Source: Flavobacterium sp. (lineage in GTDB: Bacteria > Bacteroidota > Bacteroidia > Flavobacteriales > Flavobacteriaceae). Taken from it: a stretch of 47,345 nt of DNA. Both the position numbers and the translations under genes were made by a program. The notes below the pieces were generated by a model, which was not told the origin of the DNA, did not search any database, and was given only the letters and a program-made list of their open reading frames with translations. This document shows, piece after piece, positions 23,761 through 33,533 of this stretch (position 1 is the stretch's first letter; each line of letters starts with the position of its first letter). The stretch lies in the NCBI GenBank assembly GCA_023259675.1, contig JALRGT010000020.1:1-47345 (forward strand). Reading direction: 5' to 3'.

Positions 23761-24630
23761 TTATAAAACAGGGATTACATCAACTTCTACCTTAATCTTA
23801 TGTTCGCCAGAGCTAAATATAATTCCTTTCAAAGGGGAAACATCGGCAAAATCTCTACCATATGCAGTAACGATATGTCTCTGTTGAGGAATCATGTTGT
23901 TGGTGGGGTCAAATTCGCACCATCCCATTTCTGGAATGTAGACGGATATCCAAGCATGAGATGCATCAGAACCTTCCAGTTTAGGTTTCCCTTTTGGGGG
24001 AAGTGTTTCAATATAACCACTTACATATTTCGCAGGAATTCCAACACTTCTAAGACAGGCGATTGCCAAATGGGAAAAATCCTGACAAACTCCTCTTCGT
24101 TCTCGAAGGACGGTTTTTAAAGGTGTATTTACATTGGTAGATCCCGTTTTAAATTGGAATTCAGTAAAAATTTTTTGGATTAAATTCAGGACACCTTCAA
24201 AAAGAGATTCATTTGGAATCAAACAACTTTTTGCAAAAGTCATTATTTCTTCATCCCAATTAATGAATTGACTGGGTATTTGATAGAGTAAAACTTCTCT
24301 TTTTAAAAGTGGGTCTTTGTTGATTTTTATTCTGGTTTCTTCACAAGTAATGGTGTTAAAAAGTTGTACAGCATTGTTTAATACTTCGACTTCACTTGTA
24401 ACTGTAACTTTTAGTGATTTATGTGATTGGTAGAGTGAAAAATAGTGCTGGATGTTTCCAAAATAATCAGTTCGGCTATAAACTTTAGACGGCTTTGGCT
24501 CAATTTCTAATTTGAAATTGGTGCAAATTTGCTTAGCAGAATTTCTTGGTTGAAGACACAATATACTTTGGTAATTATGAACCGAATTCACATAAGTATA
24601 AAAAGTTTGATGTTTAAGTTTATATTTCAT
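23761..24630 (-). CDS. Transglutaminase-like cysteine protein (COG1305 type)
   Basis: A 289-residue protein with an N-terminal bacterial transglutaminase beta domain (about 1-80) and a transglutaminase-like catalytic domain. The triad is C182 in RRGVCQDFSHL, H225 in DASHAWISVY and D241 in EFDPTNN. There is no signal peptide. The family may act as cysteine protease or acyltransferase and is regularly encoded with circularly permuted ATP-grasp proteins. It overlaps the upstream gene by 11 bases and is followed by the glutaminase-like gene after 10, so the genes form a tight operon. Confidence 0.9.
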   Translation of the reverse strand: MKYKLKHQTFYTYVNSVHNYQSILCLQPRNSAKQICTNFKLEIEPKPSKVYSRTDYFGNIQHYFSLYQSHKSLKVTVTSEVEVLNNAVQLFNTITCEETRIKINKDPLLKREVLLYQIPSQFINWDEEIMTFAKSCLIPNESLFEGVLNLIQKIFTEFQFKTGSTNVNTPLKTVLRERRGVCQDFSHLAIACLRSVGIPAKYVSGYIETLPPKGKPKLEGSDASHAWISVYIPEMGWCEFDPTNNMIPQQRHIVTAYGRDFADVSPLKGIIFSSGEHKIKVEVDVIPVL

Positions 24631-27226
24631 CAGAATTTATAATTTCTTGTGGGTCTAAAATAGAATGTTGAATTACAGAATGATTAAAGTACATACTGGC
24701 CAAATTGCTCGAAACTTTTGATATTAAATCAAATACCTGATAGAGAGTGTTGTCTAATTCATTACGGAATAGACTTTCTTCATCGAACTCTACCAGTTGA
24801 TCTGCATTAATCAACTTTACTAGAGTACTGGCTTCCAAAGCGGATTTTTCAGCAATACTTAATCGATTTGGATCCATCGTTTTTGGCAGCTTTGAAAGGT
24901 AATTTGAAAGTGTGTCCAATAAAAAGCTCAGTGTATAGGGTAAATTTTTCTCTAAAAAAATCATATTTATTACCGCTTTTAAACTTAAATGCGATTTATA
25001 GATATTTCTGTATTTTGCTAATAAATGATGGTTTTCTAGAATAGCTTCCATTAAAACAGTCTCTACTTCTTCTTTTTGTTTGTAATTGAAAGTAGATCTA
25101 AAAACAGATATTAACGATAGGATTCGTTCCACATTTTTTCCGGATTCCAATAAATAAAATCCATTATCTCTAGGTAAGGTTTCATAGATGTTTCCGTAAA
25201 AAGAGAAAAGGCGAATGTGTAATTTATCTAAACTATGATTGACTTGGTTGATATTGGTCGTATTTGAATTTTTGAGAACAAAAAGACTGTCTTCAACTAA
25301 ATTTATAATTCTTCGGGTATCATGATTCCATTTTTCGCTTACTTGATTAATCGTATTCAATAGCGCTTGAATGTTATAAGTAACAGACCCGGGTTTTTTG
25401 TAGTCACTGATTAATGCCAATAATTCAATTATTGGATTTTCAAAAATGGCTTCGTTGTTTTTTAAAGATTCTTCCCCATTTTTACTGGATTCTATACCAA
25501 CAAAACCAGGATAAGTCTGCGTGAGGTGGGTTAGCGATTTCAATAATACGACTAAAAAAGCAGGTGGTTCATTTTCGGTATTATTGCTGTTAACATTTTC
25601 GTTGAGACGGTTCAATATTATTTTTAAAAAACTTCTTAAAGCCATTGTCCTTTCACACATTCGACCGACCCAAAAAAGATTTTCGGCATTTCTACTCGTA
25701 AGTGAATTACTAAGTTGTGAGTTTGAAGTTTTTCGTTCAAGAATACTTTGATTGTAGGGATTAGGGGAGTCCGTTATAATCCAAGTGTCTTTTGAAAGTC
25801 CACCTAATTGATTTGATATTTCAAATTTACCTTTGATAATCGAACTGCGACTGAGTCCTCCTTGCATAACTTTATAACTGGTCCCATCAGAGACTAAAAA
25901 AGCTCTCATGGAGGCATATCTAGGTACTATTTTCCCATCAATAAATGAAGGGGTAGTAGATAAGCTAACTTCTTCTTGTGCAACAAAGTCTTTTGGATTT
26001 TTTCGGATCATTATTTTAACCTCTTCCAATTGTTCTTTGTTGAGTTGGCTGCCATAAATAGTTTTAAAACCTTGTTTTCTATTGGTCTTTTTAATAATTA
26101 ATTTAGGTAAATTAGCTAAAACATGATTTAATTCTTTGGTTTGTCCGCACCACCAAGTTGCAATTGAACTTAATAGCAACGGTTCTTTCATTAAAAATTT
26201 ACAGGCATTTTGCATAAAAGCCATTAAACCATAATTTTCTAAAACACTTGATCCGGGAGGGTTTAATACGGCAACATTTCCTAATCGGATTACTTGTAAT
26301 AAACCTGGGATACCAATCAGAGAATCTCTTCTTAATTCCAGTGGATCCAACCAAATATCATCCAATCTTTTTATGATAACGTCCACTCGCTCCAGTTGGT
26401 CAATAGATTTTAACCAGACAAAACCATCTCGAACCAATAAATCACTTCCTTGTACCAAAGTATATCCAAGGTAAGAGGAAAGGTATACATGCTCAAAATA
26501 AGTTTCGTTTCCGGGACCTGGAGTCAAGAAAACCACATTTGGATTTTCATTAGAATTGTTTCCTAATGTATCTACGGTTAATTGTAAGTTATTGAAATAG
26601 GGAGAAAGTCTGCTACGAAACGTTTTTTTATTAAGTTCGGGCAGTACCTTACTCATTACAATTCTATTCTCAAGGGCATAACCTGCTCCCGAAGGCGATT
26701 GCGTTCGATTATCCAATAACCACATTTTTCCATCGGGGCCTCTGGCTAAATCACAAGCATAATTTATTAATTGGGTATCGAATTTTTGTCTGATATCAAA
26801 ACAAGGTAAGAGAAAACCAGTGTTATCATAGATTAATTCAGCAGGGATAATTCCGTTTTTTATTAAAAGTTGTGGACCATAAATATCTTTCAAAATCAAA
26901 TCCAGTAAATGGGCTCTCTGAATTAGTCCCTTTTCGACTGTTTCCCATTCTGATTTATGGATCAGAAAAGGAATTGGATCTAATTTCCAAGGACGATTTG
27001 TTTCGTTATTGGTATCGTAAACATTATAGGTAACTCCGTTTTCTTTTAATTTCTTTATTATCTCCTGATTACGAAATTCTAATTCCTCAATACCGATAGT
27101 CTCTAAGGTGTCAAAGAATTTTTGCCAATAGGGTTTAACTTGACCATTATGGTCAATCACTTCGTCATAAGAATTTATGGTTTCTTTATAAGTGTTTAAT
27201 AGTCCCAAAGAAATATCTTGAATCAT
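24620..27226 (-). CDS. Circularly permuted ATP-grasp and alpha-E domain fusion protein
   Basis: An 868-residue protein. Residues 1-480 are a circularly permuted type-2 ATP-grasp domain (NYACDLARGPDGKMWLLDNRTQSPSGAG, VFLTPGPGNETYFEH, and VAVLNPPGSSVLEN are typical), which would activate a carboxylate with ATP for amide formation. From about 510 (NLFWVGRMCERTMALRSFL) an alpha-E all-helical domain runs to the end. In many bacteria these two domains are separate adjacent genes; here they are one chain. It follows the transglutaminase-DUF2126 gene by 75 bases and overlaps the next gene by 11. Confidence 0.9.
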   Translation of the reverse strand: MIQDISLGLLNTYKETINSYDEVIDHNGQVKPYWQKFFDTLETIGIEELEFRNQEIIKKLKENGVTYNVYDTNNETNRPWKLDPIPFLIHKSEWETVEKGLIQRAHLLDLILKDIYGPQLLIKNGIIPAELIYDNTGFLLPCFDIRQKFDTQLINYACDLARGPDGKMWLLDNRTQSPSGAGYALENRIVMSKVLPELNKKTFRSRLSPYFNNLQLTVDTLGNNSNENPNVVFLTPGPGNETYFEHVYLSSYLGYTLVQGSDLLVRDGFVWLKSIDQLERVDVIIKRLDDIWLDPLELRRDSLIGIPGLLQVIRLGNVAVLNPPGSSVLENYGLMAFMQNACKFLMKEPLLLSSIATWWCGQTKELNHVLANLPKLIIKKTNRKQGFKTIYGSQLNKEQLEEVKIMIRKNPKDFVAQEEVSLSTTPSFIDGKIVPRYASMRAFLVSDGTSYKVMQGGLSRSSIIKGKFEISNQLGGLSKDTWIITDSPNPYNQSILERKTSNSQLSNSLTSRNAENLFWVGRMCERTMALRSFLKIILNRLNENVNSNNTENEPPAFLVVLLKSLTHLTQTYPGFVGIESSKNGEESLKNNEAIFENPIIELLALISDYKKPGSVTYNIQALLNTINQVSEKWNHDTRRIINLVEDSLFVLKNSNTTNINQVNHSLDKLHIRLFSFYGNIYETLPRDNGFYLLESGKNVERILSLISVFRSTFNYKQKEEVETVLMEAILENHHLLAKYRNIYKSHLSLKAVINMIFLEKNLPYTLSFLLDTLSNYLSKLPKTMDPNRLSIAEKSALEASTLVKLINADQLVEFDEESLFRNELDNTLYQVFDLISKVSSNLASMYFNHSVIQHSILDPQEIINSDEI

Positions 27227-27301
27227 TTGTTAATGGTAAATCAATTACGTTTTATAATTGGCTAAATAAAGGCTTTTAAAGCGAATAACAATGCAATAAT
27301 T

Positions 27302-30300
27302 TTATTCTTTTGCTTTCCAAAAATGTCTTAAATCTAAAGTATAAGGGTATTCAGGATTAATAAGTTCAATTGGAGTATCAAGTCTAAGTTCTGATTTAGA
27401 TTCTACTAAAAAGCGAGATGTTGCGGTATTATTTGCAATCATTTCTTTCTCTTTTTCAACATCCTCAAGGGCAGAAGAAGGCGTATGACCAAAATCCCAA
27501 AAGCGACTTATTTTTCTGGATTCTGCTTCAAAACTATTCACCGGAAAACTATCAAAACTTCTTCCTCCAGGATGAGTCACAAAATAGGTGCACCCACCAA
27601 TTACTTTATTATTCCAAGTATCTACTAAATCAAAAACAAGAGGTACATCAATACCAATATTGGGATGCAATGCAGAGGGTGGATTCCATGATTTGTAACG
27701 TATTCCTGCGACATATTCTCCTTTTGTACCGGTGCTTCTTAATGGTATTCTGCATCCTTTACATAATAAAATATGACGATCAGGTACAATTCCAGAAACT
27801 TTTACTTGCAAGCGTTCTAAGGAGGAGTCTACAAAGCGAGAGGTACCTGAACTAGAGAGTTCTTCACCAAGTACATGCCAAGGCTCTATACCTAATCTAA
27901 TTTCCAATTGGATGTTATCAATAGTCACGTTACCATGATGAGGATATCTAAATTCAAAGAATGGATCAAACCATGAAATGTCAAAATTGTATCCAGCATC
28001 TTTTAAATCGTTTACCACATCAATCATATCCAGATAGGCGAAGTGAGGTAACAAAAACTTATCATGCAGTTCGGTTCCCCATCGGATTAATTTTTTCTCG
28101 TAGGGTTCTTTCCAGAATTTTGCGACCAAGGATCGAACTAATAAATTTTGAACCAGATTCATATGTTTGTGAGGAGGCATATCAAAAGCTCTTAATTCTA
28201 ATATTCCCAAACGTCCTGTTGATGAATCAGGAGAGAATAATTTATCGATACAAAACTCGGTACGGTGTGTGTTTCCGGTGATATCGGTCAAAAGATTTCT
28301 AAAGATTCGATCCACCATCCAAAAAGGAACTTCTTTGTCCTTTGGAATTTGTTCAAAAGCAATTTCCATTTCATACAGACGTTCATCACGACCTTCATCA
28401 ATACGCGGCGCTTGACTGGTTGGACCAATAAATGGCCCTGCAAAGAGGTAACTCAAAACTGGATGGTGTTGCCAATACGTAATTAAACTTCGCAACAAAT
28501 CGGGTCTTCTCAATAGGGGACTATCCTCAGGTCTTTCTGCTCCTAATGTTACGTGATTTCCTCCACCAGTTCCCGTATGACGGCCATCAACCATAAATTT
28601 ATCGGTACCTAAACGGGATAGAAATGCTTCTTCGTATAGTGCCGTTGTATTGTCTACAATTTCTTGCCAAGATTTGGCAGGATGTACATTTACTTCAATT
28701 ACACCAGGGTCTGGAGTAACCATCATTTTCTCGACTCTGTAATCTGTCTTTGGTTGATAACCTTCAATTCGTACCGGCATTTGCAGTTTTTCGGCAGTAA
28801 TTTCTATCGAAGTAATTAAGTCTACATAGTCTTCTAAATAATCAGTTGGTGGTAGAAAAATGTACAACATTCCGTCGCGTTCTTGTACACACATTGCTGT
28901 AATAAAAGTGTCGACTTCAAATAATAAGGAATCCTCTTCTTTTTTATCTTTCTTTTTATCCTCTTTTTTAGATAATACTTTTTTAACAGAATTAAATATC
29001 TTCGAAATAGTTCCATAACGATTATTAATTTTTTCAGAATAATCGCCTAACGCAGGTAGATCTTCAAATAAACTTCTATCGACAACCGTTTCTCTTTTGT
29101 TTTTGGAAGTTTTAGGAAGAGAGTCTAAAGGCAAACGCAATCCGATTGGGGAATTTCCAGGAATTAAAAAGCAATTTCCTCTTCTAAATTCCCAAGCACA
29201 ACTTTCCCAATTATCTTGCTCGTAATTTTTTCGAATCGGTAAAACAAATCCTGATGGATTATTCAATCCTTTTTCTAAAACCTTAGCCAAATTATGTCGT
29301 TCAATGGAATCTTTTAAATTCACTTTCAACGGATCTAAATTCACCGGAAGTTTACCTTCTTCAAGCGCCCAGTAGATGGGGTCTTCGTAGGTAGGTAATA
29401 TATTTTTTGTGTCAATTCCTAAAAATTTGGTTAATTCGAGAGCAAATTTTTCAGCATCATGAAAAGTAAATTGAGTTTCTCCTTCTTTGGCTACCAGAGC
29501 ATCATTTTTCCACAAAGGAAATCCATCTTTTCTCCAGTATAATCCATATTGCCAACGAGGGAATAATTCTCCGGGATACCATTTTCCTTGACCAAAATGA
29601 AGTAAGCCTCCATGAGCAAATCGCTGTTTTAAACGAAGCGCTAAATCGTAAGCCAGTTTTCGTTTCAATGGTCCGTCAGCAGCGGTATTCCATTCAGCAC
29701 CCTCATAATCATCAATAGAAATAAAGGTCGGTTCTCCACCCATTGTCAGACGGACATCACCTTCAATTAAATCCTTCTCGACAACATTTCCTACTGCCAT
29801 AATATCTTCCCATTGTTTGTCAGAATAGGGTTTGGTCACTCTAGGATCTTCATGAATACGGGTTACTTTGTTTTCAAAATCAAAACTGACTTCACATTTT
29901 TCAGTAGCACCAGTTACGGGAGCTGCGCTTTCATAATGGGGAGTACAACATAATGGGATATGTCCTTCACTGGCAAAAAGTCCAGAAGTGGGATCTAGTC
30001 CAATCCAACCTGCTCCTGGAAGGTATACTTCAGCCCAGGCGTGTAAATCGGTAAAATCATTTTCGGGTCCCGAAGGTCCATCAAGCGATTTTATGTCGGG
30101 TGCTAATTGTACAATATAACCAGAAACAAATCGTGCAGCTAAACCAAAGTGTCGTAAAATATGAATCAGTAGCCAAGCGAAATCTCTACAGGAGCCACTT
30201 TTTATTCTTAAAGTTTCTTCTGGGGTTTGCACTCCGGCTTCCATTCGTAGATTGTAGGTAAGCGTTTTATATACTTCTTGGTTCAGGTAAACTAAAAAAT

Positions 30301-30730
30301 CATTTATTTCTATAGAATCTTTTAATTTTATGTTTTCAATAAATTTTAAGAATATGGGACTTTCTTCACTTAATTTCAAATAAGGAACAAGTTCTTGTTC
30401 GAGTAGATTATCATATTTAAAAGGATACTTCTGAGCATATTCTTCAACGAAATAATCAAAAGGGTTGATGACTTGAAGTTTTGCAATGACTTCGACCTCG
30501 ACTGTTAATTCTTTGATTTTATCAGGAAATATTACTCTGGCTTGATAATTCCCAAAAGGGTCTTGTTGCCAATTTATAAAATGATCCAGAGGACTTATTT
30601 TAAAAGAATATCCTTCTATAGCAGTCCTAGAATGTACCGCTGGACGAAGTCTAAAAACATGAGGGAATAATTTAACGCTTCGGTCAAATTTGTATGTTGT
30701 TTTGTGCGAAATGGCTATTTTTACAGACAT
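27302..30730 (-). CDS. Transglutaminase and DUF2126 fusion protein
   Basis: A 1142-residue protein. Residues 1-290 form a transglutaminase-like domain with triad C181 (GSCRDFAW), H230 (DLHAWAEVY) and D246 (GLDPTSG). Residues 320-1140 are DUF2126, opening DVRLTMGGEPTFISIDD and containing FAHGGLLHFGQGKWYPGE and GRHTGTGGGNHVTLG. DUF2126 has been proposed to be a glutamine synthetase-like COOH-NH2 ligase. A lysine-rich insert (about 585-605) interrupts DUF2126. It is the first gene of the operon. No exact promoter consensus was found upstream; a one-mismatch box AATATTTG lies nearby. Confidence 0.92.
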   Translation of the reverse strand: MSVKIAISHKTTYKFDRSVKLFPHVFRLRPAVHSRTAIEGYSFKISPLDHFINWQQDPFGNYQARVIFPDKIKELTVEVEVIAKLQVINPFDYFVEEYAQKYPFKYDNLLEQELVPYLKLSEESPIFLKFIENIKLKDSIEINDFLVYLNQEVYKTLTYNLRMEAGVQTPEETLRIKSGSCRDFAWLLIHILRHFGLAARFVSGYIVQLAPDIKSLDGPSGPENDFTDLHAWAEVYLPGAGWIGLDPTSGLFASEGHIPLCCTPHYESAAPVTGATEKCEVSFDFENKVTRIHEDPRVTKPYSDKQWEDIMAVGNVVEKDLIEGDVRLTMGGEPTFISIDDYEGAEWNTAADGPLKRKLAYDLALRLKQRFAHGGLLHFGQGKWYPGELFPRWQYGLYWRKDGFPLWKNDALVAKEGETQFTFHDAEKFALELTKFLGIDTKNILPTYEDPIYWALEEGKLPVNLDPLKVNLKDSIERHNLAKVLEKGLNNPSGFVLPIRKNYEQDNWESCAWEFRRGNCFLIPGNSPIGLRLPLDSLPKTSKNKRETVVDRSLFEDLPALGDYSEKINNRYGTISKIFNSVKKVLSKKEDKKKDKKEEDSLLFEVDTFITAMCVQERDGMLYIFLPPTDYLEDYVDLITSIEITAEKLQMPVRIEGYQPKTDYRVEKMMVTPDPGVIEVNVHPAKSWQEIVDNTTALYEEAFLSRLGTDKFMVDGRHTGTGGGNHVTLGAERPEDSPLLRRPDLLRSLITYWQHHPVLSYLFAGPFIGPTSQAPRIDEGRDERLYEMEIAFEQIPKDKEVPFWMVDRIFRNLLTDITGNTHRTEFCIDKLFSPDSSTGRLGILELRAFDMPPHKHMNLVQNLLVRSLVAKFWKEPYEKKLIRWGTELHDKFLLPHFAYLDMIDVVNDLKDAGYNFDISWFDPFFEFRYPHHGNVTIDNIQLEIRLGIEPWHVLGEELSSSGTSRFVDSSLERLQVKVSGIVPDRHILLCKGCRIPLRSTGTKGEYVAGIRYKSWNPPSALHPNIGIDVPLVFDLVDTWNNKVIGGCTYFVTHPGGRSFDSFPVNSFEAESRKISRFWDFGHTPSSALEDVEKEKEMIANNTATSRFLVESKSELRLDTPIELINPEYPYTLDLRHFWKAKE

Positions 30731-31077
30731 ATTATCTTTTTGTTTTTAGACTTAATTGCTTTTTACAAATATTGCAAAAAAAATAATAAAAACAGCAATT
30801 TGTTTGATAATAATTTATCTATTTAGTTTAAATGATGTTTAAATTTACGTTAATTTATTCTTTTGTTGATGATAATTCAAATTGATATTATGGTTTCTGA
30901 AGTAACCTTTAAAAAAAGGTTGTTTAATTATTCTTTACATAAAAAACTTAGGTAACTAAATTTTTAATCGGGTCATTTTTTAATTTTTCAAAAAGTAATT
31001 TTATTTTTTGTCGTAGATTTTCACGGAATATGTAAGGGAGTATTTATTTATCCTTAATTTATTCTGAAGAGTAATAA
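30731..31077. other. Intergenic region without a gene
   Basis: About 347 AT-rich bases between the transglutaminase operon start and the end of the 2'-5' RNA ligase-like gene. It should hold the operon promoter. I see no ORF, RNA or terminator of note. Confidence 0.6.
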
Positions 31078-31638
31078 TTAAAAAAGGGTTCCTTGTATGA
31101 ATTCTTCTTTTGGATTGTTATGGAATTTAAATGTATCAGTAACAAAGTATTGTTTTGTATTTTCATCAAATTCTCTTAAAACAATGCTGTCACATAAAAA
31201 AGCCAAATCAACTGTGGGAAATAATTCTACGGCTTTTTGAAGTTTTTGCTGGGACAATCTTCGTGCAATAGAAAGGTGAGGGTTGGTGCTTTTTTCGATA
31301 TTGATTCCCCTTAATGTATGATGAACTTTTTTCATGATAGGGAGTAATTTGTTTTTGGAAATTTTATCGGGTGCCATAAAAAAGGCGCCATTTGGGAAAG
31401 AATCCAATTCGGTTAAGTGTATTTCGGCGGGTTCTAAAGAATCACATAATTGGGTCAGTTGATTTTTAATTTTTATTATAGAGGCATTGTTTACCTTAAA
31501 CAAACAAATGGTAATATGAGCTACAGAATTTTTGCTGTGAAACCACCCTATCTCAGCAGCCAATTTTTCTTTCATGGATTTTATCAATGAGATAATTGAC
31601 TCAGATGGAAGTATAGCGATTGAATAATTTTTTTCCAT
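31078..31638 (-). CDS. 2'-5' RNA ligase / cyclic phosphodiesterase-like (2H) protein
   Basis: A 186-residue protein with two H-x-T/S-h motifs that define the 2H phosphoesterase fold: H41-I-T43 in AHITICLF and H121-L-S123 in PHLSIARRL. Members act on 2'-5' linked or cyclic phosphate RNA ends. Length is normal for the family. It lies 79 bases downstream of the saccharopine dehydrogenase-like gene on the same strand; co-transcription is possible. The substrate is unknown. Confidence 0.88.
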   Translation of the reverse strand: MEKNYSIAILPSESIISLIKSMKEKLAAEIGWFHSKNSVAHITICLFKVNNASIIKIKNQLTQLCDSLEPAEIHLTELDSFPNGAFFMAPDKISKNKLLPIMKKVHHTLRGINIEKSTNPHLSIARRLSQQKLQKAVELFPTVDLAFLCDSIVLREFDENTKQYFVTDTFKFHNNPKEEFIQGTLF

Positions 31639-31717
31639 AGGTGTTGAATTATTCTTTTTGGTAAAGAAAATAAATGAAGGTTTAGAAGTTTATGGTATTG
31701 TTTTTCTGAAAGTGTGT

Positions 31718-32860
31718 TTAGATATTTCCATATACCTTTGAAATGTAATTACCATTCAAAAAAGGGATTGGATCTATTTGACTTTGAAGAATGACTCCCT
31801 TTAAATCGGATTCTAATAAGAATTGAGCTGCTTGGGCTAAAGGAGCCGCCGTTGTCGTTTGAATGGCTCTCAATTGTTGGTTTCCTACTTTTAGTGGAAG
31901 AATACATTTATCAATTTCTATTCTTCTTAAAATACCATGACTGTCTTTGCCTTCAACTGCGGCATATATTATAATTTGATCCTCTTCGATATGGGGAATT
32001 AATGATTGCATTTTATCTTGTAGCTTCTTGATTGGGTCGTCTGTTGTTCCTAGAATGGCAAGTTGTTCTTTGACCCAGCTATAATGTCCAGGAAAGCGTA
32101 ATGTTTTGTAATCTAAAGTGTGTACTTTTCCGGATAATGCGTCCGGTAAATCAGCAGCACCACCAGAAGTAAGATCTTCTTCGTATTGCATTCCGTTTAT
32201 AATTATTTTAGCTCTTTCAGATAGGGAAGGGAGCATTGTTTTTTTGGAATCTCGGATAACTATAGCGTCTTTTAAATATTCGGTAGCAACGCCAACCGGA
32301 CTCCAAGTAAAACCGTAGAAATGAGGTGCAATGGCATTTTTGGTGAGTGCACCGACTTTCATTTCCAGTTTATCTACTTTGTCGACTTCAAAATCTTTAC
32401 AAAAACGCTGAAAAAGAGCATGTCCTAATAAATCGATATAACCGGGGGCCAAACCGGTTTGAAGAACAAAACCTGTATTTGCTTTTTGAGCCAGTGTAAT
32501 TATTTCTTCTGTTTCGTCTACATATTCCGTAAGATTGGCATAATGCATTCCGAAAAATTTAGCATATTGAGCCATTTTTGGAGCAAGACTACCAGGCAAG
32601 CAATCCAAAATTATATCACCTTTTTTGAATACAGATACCATTTCATCTGAAACTTCTGTTCCAGACAATTGAAAAGCTTCTATAGTGCAGGATTTGGTAG
32701 TACCGCTTTTGATTCGTTCCGCTAGATGGTAGGCGTTGGTATAAGTTCTATTTCCTATAAATAATGTGGGAGTAACTTCACTCCATTCTATCAATAATAA
32801 AGCGACAGCTTCGGCTATGCCACCAGCACCGGCGATGATTATGTTAAAATGCTTTTTCAT
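31718..32860 (-). CDS. Saccharopine dehydrogenase-like NAD(P)-binding protein
   Basis: A 380-residue soluble protein. The N-terminal Rossmann fold has GAGGIAEAVA (about 11-20), with a basic GNRTY after strand 2. The central and C-terminal parts match saccharopine dehydrogenase-type enzymes (LDCLPGSLAPKMAQYAKFFGMHYANLTEYVDE, TGLAPGYIDLLG, LRFPGHYSW). Such enzymes interconvert amino-acid and imino-acid adducts, but sequence alone does not say that this is lysine metabolism. Confidence 0.82.
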   Translation of the reverse strand: MKKHFNIIIAGAGGIAEAVALLLIEWSEVTPTLFIGNRTYTNAYHLAERIKSGTTKSCTIEAFQLSGTEVSDEMVSVFKKGDIILDCLPGSLAPKMAQYAKFFGMHYANLTEYVDETEEIITLAQKANTGFVLQTGLAPGYIDLLGHALFQRFCKDFEVDKVDKLEMKVGALTKNAIAPHFYGFTWSPVGVATEYLKDAIVIRDSKKTMLPSLSERAKIIINGMQYEEDLTSGGAADLPDALSGKVHTLDYKTLRFPGHYSWVKEQLAILGTTDDPIKKLQDKMQSLIPHIEEDQIIIYAAVEGKDSHGILRRIEIDKCILPLKVGNQQLRAIQTTTAAPLAQAAQFLLESDLKGVILQSQIDPIPFLNGNYISKVYGNI

Positions 32861-33533
32861 ACCTTAAATTTAGTGTTTTTTGATTGTTAAGGTATTTATA
32901 TTTATGTTAAAATAATTATTGTTTTTTTTATGATATGTGTTTTTTTATTTAACTTTTTTTTAGGATTTAACAATCATTTTATTTAAGTTTGGGTAATCGA
33001 TTGCATAATTGAATTAAATAGAATTTATAATCAATTCTTATATTTTATTAATAATTTAAATTCTGGAAACTCTCAAAGAGGTGGTGAATTTAGCAAAAAC
33101 TAGCATATGGGTTTTTATGCGACATATAAATTATGTACTTTTTAAAGACTGTGATATAACAACTTAATTAGATAACTAGTGATCATAGTTTAACTATAAA
33201 AACTTATTAAGAAAATAAAATTGGTATTTAATAAGGAGCAAAACATAAATGTGAGAACCTCACCAAACAATTAGATTTGTTACCTTAAAATTAAAAAACA
33301 ACTGTTATTTAAAAGTAGACTTTTTTGTTTGTGGTACTTTTCATTTCAGCAACAGTTTTGGATGAAAATAAATATAAACTAGTAGGATTAAAACATAAGG
33401 TTCAAGAAGGAGTTTGGTGAAGTACTAAAGCGGGATATTTTTCAATAAAACCAAATATAAAGTAGTGGTTATATTTATTTTAATTGGCTTAGAATAGAAG
33501 AAAGACATTAATTATCAACTTAACAATATAAAC
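32861..33533. other. Long intergenic region without a recognised gene
   Basis: About 673 AT-rich bases. It contains a small hairpin GTGAGAACCTCAC (33252-33264). Around 33340-33440 both strands have a moderately long stretch free of stop codons, but no start or family is recognisable; it may be gene debris or a dispersed repeat. It precedes the isolated Gfo/Idh gene. Confidence 0.5.
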
